Positions 1 through 7,514 of a stretch of DNA of 14,675 nt are shown piece by piece (positions within the stretch are counted from its first letter, which is position 1; every line of letters begins with the position of its first letter). The position numbers were made by a program, and so were the translations under genes. The DNA comes from CAZLWA01 sp964563165. GTDB lineage: Bacteria > CLD3 > SB21. The stretch is taken from NCBI GenBank assembly GCA_964563165.1, contig CAZLWA010000032.1, forward strand, positions 1 through 14,675, in the 5' to 3' direction. The notes under the pieces are model-generated. The model saw nothing but the letters and a program-made list of their open reading frames with translations, did no database searches and was not told where the DNA came from.

Positions 1-102
1 CGGAAAAACCGCCACGCGCAATTGTGCGGAAACGGCGCTCGCGCAGAGCAGCAGCAGCGCGGCGATCCGTATCGGGTGTGATTTCAAAATGATGCGAGTC
101 AT
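1..102 (-). CDS. N-terminus of a secreted protein (partial, runs off the window)
   Basis: Only the first 34 codons lie in the window. They read MTRIILKSHPIRIAALLLLC and then ASAVSAQLRVAVFP: a positively charged N-terminus, a leucine/alanine-rich hydrophobic core and an A-V-S-A|Q signal peptidase I site after residue 26, so the product is exported. An AGGAG Shine-Dalgarno lies 7 bases upstream of the ATG at 102, which fixes the start. A promoter-like pair sits just upstream (136-163). The mature start (QLRVAVFP) resembles the first beta-strand of many Rossmann-like or periplasmic-binding proteins, but 8 residues are too few to name a family. The start and signal peptide are well supported; the function is unknown. 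Confidence 0.72.
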   Translation of the reverse strand, partial: MTRIILKSHPIRIAALLLLCASAVSAQLRVAVFP

Positions 103-135
103 ACATCCACTCCTACTTTTATTGCTAAAGCGAGA

Positions 136-163
136 ATACTACTATTTCAATTTTCTGCGTCAA
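136..163 (-). promoter_or_regulatory. Candidate sigma70-like promoter for the secreted-protein gene at 102
   Basis: Read on the minus strand, TTGACG (163-158) and TAGTAT (141-136) are separated by 16 bases, matching 5 of 6 and 4 of 6 positions of the -35 and -10 consensus. The transcript would begin near 129, leaving a leader of about 27 bases that includes the AGGAG ribosome site. The position is right but the -10 match is modest. Confidence 0.35.
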
Positions 164-309
164 TTATTTTTTAACCTTGGTCCGCCTGCCGGTCGATATT
201 TTTCGCATTCGGGCGCTTATCTTTTCATTTTGTTGCTGTTCGGACAGCTCGCAGATGGGCAAACAACGTTAGCTAATTTAAATAAAGAGACGATTCAATT
301 CAAGTTAAA
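164..309. other. AT-rich intergenic stretch without a recognisable gene
   Basis: This lies between the promoter of the gene at 102 and the terminator of the operon to its right; both flanking genes are on the minus strand. A 74-codon open frame crosses it on the plus strand but has no ribosome site and a low-complexity hydrophobic N-terminus that is antisense to the secreted-protein start, so I do not call it. I see no RNA structure or repeat here. Confidence 0.5.
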
Positions 310-343
310 TTGAAAAATAAAAACCCCGCAAGTTAATACGGGG
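310..343 (-). terminator. Rho-independent terminator of the 420-3463 operon
   Basis: On the minus strand a 5-bp GC stem, CCCCG (343-339) with CGGGG (328-324), closes a 10-base loop and is followed at once by TTTTTATTTTTC (323-312). The stem is short but all GC and the U-run is good. It lies about 75 bases past the stop codon of the sorting-domain protein, with the palindromic repeat at 357-411 in between. Confidence 0.65.
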
Positions 344-356
344 CTTTGAAAACGAT

Positions 357-411
357 AACCGCCAAGGGCGCTAAGATTTTTTTCTGCGCTCTTTGCGAAC
401 TTTGCGGTTGA
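357..411. repeat. Imperfect palindromic intergenic repeat, copy 1
   Basis: The left arm 357-375 (AACCGCCAAGGGCGCTAAG) and the right arm 384-411 are imperfect reverse complements around a run of seven T. Each arm is built of about 8-base sub-units of the form CGC(A/T/C)AAGN: the right arm, read on the minus strand, contains CCGCAAAG, TTCGCAAAG and AGCGCAG. A related copy is at 12061-12118; both carry TCAACCGCAAAG on the minus strand. The element lies between a stop codon and its terminator, so it would be transcribed as a folded 3' tail. Confidence 0.6.
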
Positions 412-419
412 ATGTATTT

Positions 420-1502
420 TTATTTAACCAACACCATCTTCCTCGATTGCACAAATTCTCCGGCTTCGATCCTGTAAATGTAAACTCCCGAAGCCAGCTT
501 CGATGCGTCGAATGTGATCTTGTAAAATCCTGCCGGTTTTGTTTCGTTCACCAATTCTGCGATCTCCCGTCCCATCACATCGTAGACTTTCAGACTCACA
601 CTCGCCGTCCCGGGAAGCGCATAACTGATCGTCGTGCTCGGATTAAAAGGGTTCGGGTAGTTCGCATCCAAGGCAAAGGCTTTGGGAAGCGATACGTTCT
701 GTTTGACTAGACTCTCTTTAGCCTTGGACTTGAACATCGCCTGATTTCCCGCTATCATGGCCCGCCTGTCCCAGGCAACAATCTGGCTGTCCAGGTCTGC
801 AAACGTATCTCCGGCTTGATTCGGATCGCTTTCTTTCCAGCGGAATTTATACGGCATATTTCTTACTGATTCTTCGATCGGGAGCAGTAACGCTTTCTTC
901 TGCCTCGGCGTCAGGAGGTCAGGATTGAACGCAATACTCTCGGAAGAAGTCTGGTTACTTGAACTTGCCTGATTACCTTCGCCGGTCATGAAAGCACGTT
1001 GTTCTTCACCCCAACAACCGTAGTAAACGACATGACGTTCATTCGACGACCACATCGCCAAAGGCCCTGCGCTGTCCTGCATATAACATTTGAGTGTGAA
1101 ATTATTATTGCACTGAGCAGAAGGTGTGATCTGACAAAGGGAATCGCCATACGTATTCTGCCATACACCTCCTAAGGAATCCCATCTGACGAACCATAAG
1201 TAATAAAACCGGCCACCGGATGGATGCGCTCCGCCGTTATGAGTGCTGTAATAAGGAATGGAGTATTTATGGTCGAATGAGCCGGGGCCTGTGATGGTGT
1301 TATATTGGTTGGAGGAGATGTATCGAGCCTGACGGTTAATAGGATGGTCAAGATCCAGAGTCTCTGGCAGATCCGGGTCGAAAAGCTTGATCACCTGACC
1401 GGTTGCTCCATTTGCCCAAGAGCTGAAAAATTTTCCGCTGCTACTTCGGCTGTCGGTAATTAGAGTAGTGGGACCATCAGATTGTTTGCAGAAATTGAAT
1501 TG
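420..1502 (-). CDS. Type IX-secreted protein, C-terminal part with sorting domain (frame interrupted upstream)
   Basis: This frame is open from 1502 to the TAA at 422-420 (360 residues). The only plausible internal start is a GTG at 1394 with no ribosome site, and the frame lacks a signal peptide, so it is most likely the downstream part of the gene that begins at 2161. The last 85 or so residues are a clear type A type IX secretion sorting domain: YPNPFNPSTTISY, then VYDVMGREIAEL, PAGFYKITFD, ASGVYIYRI and the terminal RKMVLVK. In the known system this domain directs passage across the outer membrane and is then cleaved. The roughly 270 residues before it are rich in aromatics and have several cysteines; I recognise no catalytic family. 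A terminator follows at 310-343. Confidence 0.75.
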   Translation of the reverse strand, partial: QFNFCKQSDGPTTLITDSRSSSGKFFSSWANGATGQVIKLFDPDLPETLDLDHPINRQARYISSNQYNTITGPGSFDHKYSIPYYSTHNGGAHPSGGRFYYLWFVRWDSLGGVWQNTYGDSLCQITPSAQCNNNFTLKCYMQDSAGPLAMWSSNERHVVYYGCWGEEQRAFMTGEGNQASSSNQTSSESIAFNPDLLTPRQKKALLLPIEESVRNMPYKFRWKESDPNQAGDTFADLDSQIVAWDRRAMIAGNQAMFKSKAKESLVKQNVSLPKAFALDANYPNPFNPSTTISYALPGTASVSLKVYDVMGREIAELVNETKPAGFYKITFDASKLASGVYIYRIEAGEFVQSRKMVLVK

Positions 1503-2161
1503 TTACCGGTGATGAGGTAATTGGTTGCACCCGCCGTGACAGTAACCGTAGCCGAAGCATCATTGCCGTAGACGCTGAGTGTGAGATTTTTAAACGCTGT
1601 TTGATTGGAGTAATTTTTTTGAGCCAAATCCCAGATTGTAAAGCTATCACCTCCGTTTGGTTTTTCAAGACAACCCGAAGGTCCACAGCCACCCCCCGTT
1701 GGTCGCGTATTATTATAGACAGAAATCTTCCAAACGTCGTTTACTACATCACAATCCACATAAAAATCCGCAAGTACATAGGGTTTTCCGAGTCCGATAT
1801 TCGCCTTAATGTAATCCGCATCCCGAAAGTCAATTATAGCATAGGCTCGGCGCTCTGTAGCATTCCAAAATTCGATTTGATAAATTCCGTAATAAACATA
1901 TCCATTATTGCCACCCTCCGAATCACCACTGTAGATACTTTCAAAATCAATTTCATCGTCTATGACAGGTGTGTAAGCGCCGGCATCACTCGGTAAAACA
2001 AAATTTGCATCATAGAGAATTGTATTAGCCACAGGGAAGGCTCTCACTTTATATGACGCAAGTTTTCCACTGGTGAAACTACCGACTAACTCATTACTAT
2101 GTGCAAAGAGAGAATGAAATAAGAATAAAACAAAAAACCAAATTTCATTAATTGTTTTCAT
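1460..2161 (-). CDS. Type IX-secreted protein, N-terminal part (signal peptide and unknown domain)
   Basis: It encodes 233 residues beginning MKTINEIWFFVLFLFHSLFA, a Sec signal peptide probably cleaved near FAHS. The ATG at 2161 is preceded by AAAAAGGA with a T-rich spacer. It starts only 12 bases after the stop of the beta-propeller lipoprotein gene, so the two are co-transcribed. The mature part is beta-rich, with a Gly/Cys-rich loop (GGGCGPSGC); I know no family for it. It ends at TAA 1462-1460 inside a stretch where the neighbouring frame is already open (to 1502) and continues into the sorting-domain half. A single-base indel between 1463 and 1502 would give one protein of about 570 residues, with a signal peptide at one end and a sorting domain at the other. 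Confidence 0.7.
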   Translation of the reverse strand: MKTINEIWFFVLFLFHSLFAHSNELVGSFTSGKLASYKVRAFPVANTILYDANFVLPSDAGAYTPVIDDEIDFESIYSGDSEGGNNGYVYYGIYQIEFWNATERRAYAIIDFRDADYIKANIGLGKPYVLADFYVDCDVVNDVWKISVYNNTRPTGGGCGPSGCLEKPNGGDSFTIWDLAQKNYSNQTAFKNLTLSVYGNDASATVTVTAGATNYLITGNNSISANNLMVPLL

Positions 2162-2173
2162 AAAAAATCCTTT

Positions 2174-3463
2174 TTATTTTAAGCAGTACAATTTGCGTTT
2201 GCCGGGACGGTCAATGCTCCATGTCGCAAAAACCAACCCGCCATCGTATGTCATAGCCATGTAACCCTCGTTTGGCATAAAATCAGGTTCCATGTCCTGG
2301 AGATACCATAAAACTTTACCAGTATTATCAGTCGCTGCAATAAAGTTATTGGCAGTTGCACAGAACATGTTGCCTGCATCGTCCACTATTGGCATGGTTG
2401 TCTCACTAGCATAAGCCGGTGACACATTTACAAGATCCTTTTGTTTTATTCCGGTATTCTTATCTACTTGAATAAATGAAAAGACTACGCCGAAATAAAG
2501 ATTGTCTCCACGCAGTACCGGCTGCGTGAGACCGCCGACAGTTCCACTGGAACCAGCCCACCGTTGCTGACCGTTGCGATCCAGCGAATACAGATTGCCA
2601 TTGCCCTTGAAATAGATATTTTCGTCTTCGTCTACTAGGATGCCGTTGTTAAAAAAATCCGAGAAATCAATAGACGAATACCAAATTTTGCGAGCTTCAT
2701 AATCTAAGGCGACGAGCCCTGCCGGATAATAAAACCCACAAAAAATGCGGGAATGACTGAGCGAAATCTTCGTGCATCCGCCGACTGTATCTTCGGGCAC
2801 ATAAGTCCATTTAATCGAACCGTCGGGTCGAAAACAAAATACAGTGTCCGTTCCAGTATAAATATTCCCGTTTACATCAATAGCGGGAGTTGCAGGCCGA
2901 AACGCGCGGCCCCGACGGAATTGATGTTTCCATTTCACTGTTCCACCTGGACTGAACGCATAAAGAGTTGAATCCCAACTGGCAAGATAGATTGTTCCAT
3001 CCCGCCCTAGGGCCGGGCTTTCATTCCAAAGAACTCCTTGAGCATTACCTATATCCAGTGGAATACTAAAAAACCATTTCATCGTTCCATTGGGATTGAT
3101 AGCGAAAAGCCCGGAATTTCGCACACCCCCGCCGATCGGCTCGCCCGGATATTCTCCGACAATATAGATAGTGCCGTCATCGCCGACAACGGGAGCAGCG
3201 GCCGTGCCAGGTCCGCCAAGTTCGAAACTCCACTGCAGTGTTGGTTTGGTGATGGGACCAGTGATGCAGCCATTAACTCGCGCACCGGGGGCGCGTTTTG
3301 TATTCTGAAGATCTCCATCCCCGTGCGTCCACACTGCATCGGACGCGCTGATAATACCGTCTGAGCAGGGGTCAGGGCCAATTCTCTCCAATTCACCACA
3401 AGCATATAAGAAAATAAAAGTAATAAAAAGAGTTATCAGTGAAACTAAGGTCTTAGATCTCAT
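2174..3463 (-). CDS. PQQ-like beta-propeller lipoprotein
   Basis: I start it at the second ATG (3463), 429 residues, because AAGGAAG lies 5 bases upstream of it; the first ATG at 3481 would place that ribosome site inside the gene. The N-terminus MRSKTLVSLITLFITFIFLY ends in A-C, a lipobox (L-Y-A-C, Cys22) for lipid anchoring. The mature part is a chain of PQQ-type propeller repeats with the D-x-x-G-x-(I/L)-Y ... L-(Y/F)-A-(I/F) ... G-x-x-x-W pattern: GDDGTIYIV, GRDGTIYLA with LYAFSPGGTVKW, DVNGNIYTG with GSIKWTY, DEDENIYFKG with LYSLDRNG, and a last repeat with GKVLWYL. Such propellers bind other proteins or ligands; no dehydrogenase catalytic residues are visible, so I make no enzyme claim. 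It is the first gene of an operon with the type IX-secreted protein, suggesting both act at the cell surface. Confidence 0.85.
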   Translation of the reverse strand: MRSKTLVSLITLFITFIFLYACGELERIGPDPCSDGIISASDAVWTHGDGDLQNTKRAPGARVNGCITGPITKPTLQWSFELGGPGTAAAPVVGDDGTIYIVGEYPGEPIGGGVRNSGLFAINPNGTMKWFFSIPLDIGNAQGVLWNESPALGRDGTIYLASWDSTLYAFSPGGTVKWKHQFRRGRAFRPATPAIDVNGNIYTGTDTVFCFRPDGSIKWTYVPEDTVGGCTKISLSHSRIFCGFYYPAGLVALDYEARKIWYSSIDFSDFFNNGILVDEDENIYFKGNGNLYSLDRNGQQRWAGSSGTVGGLTQPVLRGDNLYFGVVFSFIQVDKNTGIKQKDLVNVSPAYASETTMPIVDDAGNMFCATANNFIAATDNTGKVLWYLQDMEPDFMPNEGYMAMTYDGGLVFATWSIDRPGKRKLYCLK

Positions 3464-3822
3464 GTTACTTCCTTCATTCATATTTCATCACCCCCTTTAA
3501 AATAAAGGTTTATCGTTGTCAAAGCCAGCGATTTTGCGCTACGTTCTCTAGTATATAATAGATGCAAAAAAGGTGTAAAATGCATAAACACTTCTTGTAA
3601 AACATTTTGTACGGACAAACTCTACATTCCCTTCCGGACCAATATCAGTGTGCAGGAATTAGTAAGCTATGACATTGGTCATGTGTTTGAGCCGCGATTT
3701 TAGAAATAGCACACTTCCAATTGAATATTTAATTGAATTTCAAGTGAAAATTTCTTTACTTAAGAGCGTTTATTTTTTCTGCCGCCGGACTTTCCTGCAT
3801 TTAAAAGAAATCGGAATCCGTT
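3464..3822. promoter_or_regulatory. Divergent intergenic region between the lipoprotein operon and the NTT-fusion operon
   Basis: These 359 AT-rich bases must hold promoters for both directions. On the plus strand TATAAT (3554-3559) follows TTTTGC (3532-3537) with a 16-base spacer, but it is about 260 bases from the ATG at 3823. On the minus strand a perfect TTGACA (3522-3517) has no convincing -10 at 16-18 bases. A short direct repeat, AATTGAATnTTTAATTGAATTT, lies around 3719-3740. No Shine-Dalgarno precedes the ATG at 3823. A plus-strand open frame from 3669 has no domain or ribosome site and runs into the NTT gene out of frame, so it is not called. Confidence 0.4.
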
Positions 3823-6800
3823 ATGAGTTCTGCCATTCCCGTCCAAAAACTCCTGTCGATCGAAAAAGGCGAATTCGCGAAAGCGTTTCTGCTGTTCTTG
3901 TATTTATTTTTCATGACAGCGGCGACCATCATCGGGCGCACCGCGGCCGATACGATGTTCCTGAGCAAATTCGACCTGTCTAACCTTTCCTACATGTATC
4001 TTGCCATTTCGATCTCGCTGAGTTTTTTCGGCATTATTTATCACCGCATCGTCGACCGGTTTCGAAAAGACCGGCTGACGTACGTCGTAACGACCCTGCT
4101 CATCGCGCTCGTCATCGGTTCGCGCCTGGCTCTCGATATGGACATACCGCTGATCTATCCGCTTATATTCGTCGGTTATGAAGTATTTAATTTTTTACTC
4201 ATTCTCCAGTTCTGGACTTTCACGAATGACATTCTCGATACCCGGCAGGCGAAACGCCTTCTGGGCTTCATCGGCAGCGCCGGCATTCTCGGCGGCATGG
4301 CGAGCGGTTTCGGTATCAAAGGGGTTGTCGGGTACACGGGTACGGCCAATTTAATTTATCTCTATGCGGGGTTCATGGCCGTGTGTTTGATCTTGGTACA
4401 AATCATCGCGCACAGGGAATTCAATGAATTGGAGATCGCCGCGCGCACTGAAAAAAAGAAACCGGCTAAATCCGAGCAAAAAAGCATTCGCAATATTTTC
4501 CATCTGAAACTCATTGCCGTATCCGTCGGCATCATCACCATGGTGCTGATCTTCATTGATTATCAATTCAAAGTCATTATCACGCGCTATTACCAGAACG
4601 AGGAACTCGCCGCTTTTTTGGGCCAGTTTTACGGATACACGGGCATCATCGCGCTGGGGTTTCAGCTTTTTCTGAGTTCTAAAATTCTATCCAAATTGGG
4701 CATTCTCGTTTCCCTGCTTATCCTGCCCGTTTTTCTTTTGCTGAGTTCGCTCACGTTATTGTTCGCCGATTCGATTCCCGGCACACTGGCGTTCGGCTCG
4801 CTGGCCGTGACGTTGATCCCGGTTTTGACGGCGGCGGTCTTTGCCAAATCGAACGATAAGATCTTCAGCGACACGATCTACTCTTCGGCCAGCCAATTGA
4901 TGTACGTACCGCTGCATGCGAACATTCGCGGGCGCGCCAAAGTATTCATTGACGGCATTATCAAACCCTTGTCCAAAGGGCTCGGCGCCGTACTGCTGAT
5001 CTTGTCGGTGCATTTTTACCCGGTATCGGTGCAGGAAATCAGCTGGGCCGTTGTTATCTCCCTGCTGATCTGCATCGTCGTGATGTTCATGGTGAAAAAT
5101 GAATACATGAAGTCGCTGTTCTCTACTCTGACGGGCCATCAAATCGACTTTAAGAATATCGACTTCAATGTTTCCGACAGTTCGACGATCTCGATCCTGG
5201 TCAACGGGCTTGAAAGCACCGACGATCGGCGCGCACTGTACTGCCTGGATGCGTTAAAAAACATCGAAGGTTTTTACCTCATTCCGCATTTACTCATGAT
5301 GCTCGTTCATCCGTCGCCGGGCGTGCGCGTCGAAGCGCTTAAGATACTCGAGACCATAACCCCGCCCGACGCGCGTGCAGACGTACTGCGCCTGCTGGAC
5401 GAAAGGGACGAGGGCGTAAAAGTTCAGGCGATTCTCACGCTCGCCGCATACGGCGATGATGAAAATATGAAACGATTGCTCGCCTTTCTTCTGGATGAAA
5501 ATCTCGAGGTCAAAGGGGCGGCGATCGCGGGCTTGATGCAGCATTACGGCATCGACGGTATTTTTTATTCGGTGGATATATTCAAACAGATGATGGGGAG
5601 CTTGCGGATCGATGAACGCAAAGAAGTCGCGCGCATCATCGGTCGCATCGGCGCCAAGAATTTTTACAAACCGCTCGTAAAACTTTTGGAGGATCCGTCG
5701 AAGGAAGTTCAGGCCTACGCCATCGAAGCCGCGAAACGGCTCAAGGTGGTCGATCTTATTCCGAATATTATCAAGAAGCTGAAACAAAAAGAAACGCGCT
5801 TGAAGGCCATCGAAGCGCTGGCCGGCTATGACCATAAGGAGATCGTTCCGGAACTGAAGACGTATCTGGAATTCAGTTCCAAATATAAAGATATCAGCCT
5901 TTACGTTCCGCGCATTTTTGAACTGATGGCGTCGCAGGAATGCGCCGATATTTTGATCGACAATTATGAACGATCTGCGCCGTATTTACGCTCGAAAATT
6001 CTCGATTCCCTTGCCAAGATGCGGCTGCGCGTCCGTGACCTGAATATTCCCGCGGAGACGAATCAAAAACTCATTGAACTCGAACTCGGCGAGCACAAAT
6101 TTTTTTCGCAGTGCTTGCGCGCCGTACGGCCGTTCGAAGGCATTGCCATCCTGATCGAGGCCATAAATAATGTTCGCCATCAGATCCTGGGGAGGCTTTT
6201 TAAATTACTGTCATTTGAATACGATTCCAAGATCATGATGACCGTTTTTCATAATTTGTCCGGCCAGGAGAAACGCGTGCAGGCAAATGCCGTCGAGATT
6301 CTCGACAATCTTTTGAAAGGCGATCTGAAAGATGAAGTGCTGGACGTAGTTTCAAGAATTTCCTCCGAGGAAAAGCCGGGGGCGCGGGATGCAGAACTGC
6401 TGTTTGAAACGCTCGCCGAATTATTCAAAAAAGAGAATGACTGGATCAAAATGGTGATTGAGTTCGTTTCCATGGCGCCGAAGCTCGAGGAATTGGACGG
6501 GAACAGATGCTTTGCGTTGAAAAAAATGATCCAGGAAAGCAAAGTCGATTATGATCGCAGGGAATTGGTCAATGTCATTCAGAAAGTCGCGATACTCAGA
6601 AAGGTCAGTTTCTTCGCCGGATTGACCGGGGAATACCTGTCGAATATCGCGGTCAATATGCAAGGAGCCAAGGCGCTGAAGGGAGAGGCAGTTTTTCAGG
6701 AGGGGGATCCGGGCGATTCGTTTTACATCATCATCAAAGGAAAAGTGCTGGTGCACAAGAAAGACGTTCCGGTGGTCGAACTGGAATCCGGGCAATGCGT

Positions 6801-7482
6801 CGGGGAAATGGCCATTCTGGATAATGAAAGGCGCTCAACGTCGGTGACGGCGCTGGAAGATACTATTATGTTTGAACTGGAGTCGGATACTTTTTATGAT
6901 ATCATTGCGGATAAGATCGAAATTGCCAAAGGCGTCATCCGGATGCTGTCCATGCGGCTGCGCCAGCAGTTGGCAAAGATAGCAGGAGGCAAGCCGCCGG
7001 TCACGGAACGATCAGAACAGGACGTGGATATGAATATGAGTATGGCAGACACGGAATTAGACACCCAGGCGCTGCTCAAACGCATTTTGATTCTAAAAGA
7101 AATTAATTTATTCTCCAGTTTGTCGGATGGAGACACGCTATTGCTCGCTAATTTGATAGAAGAAGTGACCTACAAAAAAGGGCAGGATATTTTTCTCGAA
7201 GGCGATACGGGCGATGCAATGTACGGCATCAGCCGGGGCGCCGTGCTGGTGCATAAGGGCAATAAAGAATTGGCGGTGCTGGGCGAAAAAGAATATTTCG
7301 GCGAGATGGCGGTTTTGGACAACGAACCGCGTTCCGCATCGATCACGGCTTTGAAAGATACGACGCTGCTCAAATTGACTTCGGATGATTTTTATTCGCT
7401 GCTATTTGACAAAATCGAAATTACGAAGAGTATCTTTGCCATGCTGGTCAAGCGCTTGCGGGAAACCATGGAGGCGAAGTAA
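3823..7482 (+). CDS. NTT-like nucleotide transporter / HEAT-repeat / double cyclic-nucleotide-binding fusion protein
   Basis: This is a 1219-residue protein in three parts. Residues about 1-430 form some 11-12 hydrophobic segments resembling the NTT (ADP/ATP translocase, Npt1/Npt2) branch of major-facilitator-like carriers, including a segment with YVPLHANIRGRAKVFIDG and PLSKGLGAVL typical of that family. Residues about 445-915 are helical repeats of HEAT/armadillo type (for example VRVEALKILE, VKVQAILTLAAYGD, VQAYAIEAAKRL). Residues about 925-1045 and 1090-1215 are two cyclic-nucleotide-binding domains. Their phosphate-binding cassettes read GEMAILDNERRSTSV (Glu995, Arg1004) and GEMAVLDNEPRSASI (Glu1161, Arg1170), so both keep the Glu and Arg that contact cAMP or cGMP in known members. 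NTT-HEAT fusions are known in free-living bacteria; the tandem sensor domains are a further addition. The inferred role is a membrane carrier or receptor controlled by a cyclic nucleotide; substrate and direction cannot be read. The ATG at 3823 lacks a clear Shine-Dalgarno. It heads a four-gene run. Confidence 0.85.
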   Translation: MSSAIPVQKLLSIEKGEFAKAFLLFLYLFFMTAATIIGRTAADTMFLSKFDLSNLSYMYLAISISLSFFGIIYHRIVDRFRKDRLTYVVTTLLIALVIGSRLALDMDIPLIYPLIFVGYEVFNFLLILQFWTFTNDILDTRQAKRLLGFIGSAGILGGMASGFGIKGVVGYTGTANLIYLYAGFMAVCLILVQIIAHREFNELEIAARTEKKKPAKSEQKSIRNIFHLKLIAVSVGIITMVLIFIDYQFKVIITRYYQNEELAAFLGQFYGYTGIIALGFQLFLSSKILSKLGILVSLLILPVFLLLSSLTLLFADSIPGTLAFGSLAVTLIPVLTAAVFAKSNDKIFSDTIYSSASQLMYVPLHANIRGRAKVFIDGIIKPLSKGLGAVLLILSVHFYPVSVQEISWAVVISLLICIVVMFMVKNEYMKSLFSTLTGHQIDFKNIDFNVSDSSTISILVNGLESTDDRRALYCLDALKNIEGFYLIPHLLMMLVHPSPGVRVEALKILETITPPDARADVLRLLDERDEGVKVQAILTLAAYGDDENMKRLLAFLLDENLEVKGAAIAGLMQHYGIDGIFYSVDIFKQMMGSLRIDERKEVARIIGRIGAKNFYKPLVKLLEDPSKEVQAYAIEAAKRLKVVDLIPNIIKKLKQKETRLKAIEALAGYDHKEIVPELKTYLEFSSKYKDISLYVPRIFELMASQECADILIDNYERSAPYLRSKILDSLAKMRLRVRDLNIPAETNQKLIELELGEHKFFSQCLRAVRPFEGIAILIEAINNVRHQILGRLFKLLSFEYDSKIMMTVFHNLSGQEKRVQANAVEILDNLLKGDLKDEVLDVVSRISSEEKPGARDAELLFETLAELFKKENDWIKMVIEFVSMAPKLEELDGNRCFALKKMIQESKVDYDRRELVNVIQKVAILRKVSFFAGLTGEYLSNIAVNMQGAKALKGEAVFQEGDPGDSFYIIIKGKVLVHKKDVPVVELESGQCVGEMAILDNERRSTSVTALEDTIMFELESDTFYDIIADKIEIAKGVIRMLSMRLRQQLAKIAGGKPPVTERSEQDVDMNMSMADTELDTQALLKRILILKEINLFSSLSDGDTLLLANLIEEVTYKKGQDIFLEGDTGDAMYGISRGAVLVHKGNKELAVLGEKEYFGEMAVLDNEPRSASITALKDTTLLKLTSDDFYSLLFDKIEITKSIFAMLVKRLRETMEAK

Positions 7483-7514
7483 TTCCGGAATCCGTATTTA
7501 GAATGGAATGAGAC

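Noticed and set aside
89..313. Plus-strand open frame of 74 codons at the left end
   Set aside because: It is antisense to the signal peptide of the minus-strand gene at 102, has no ribosome site, and its hydrophobic start comes from the reverse of leucine/alanine codons.
2174..3463. Quinoprotein dehydrogenase activity for the propeller lipoprotein
   Set aside because: The repeats are PQQ-like in fold, but I see no catalytic residues, adjacent-cysteine motif or cytochrome domain of such enzymes.
3669..3983. Plus-strand open frame of 104 codons before the NTT-fusion gene
   Set aside because: It overlaps the well-supported fusion gene out of frame, has no ribosome site and no protein-like pattern.
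4756..5835. Long minus-strand open frames (128 and 181 codons) inside the NTT-fusion gene
   Set aside because: They are antisense to conserved carrier and HEAT coding sequence, with His/Gln/Arg-rich composition typical of reverse-strand shadows.
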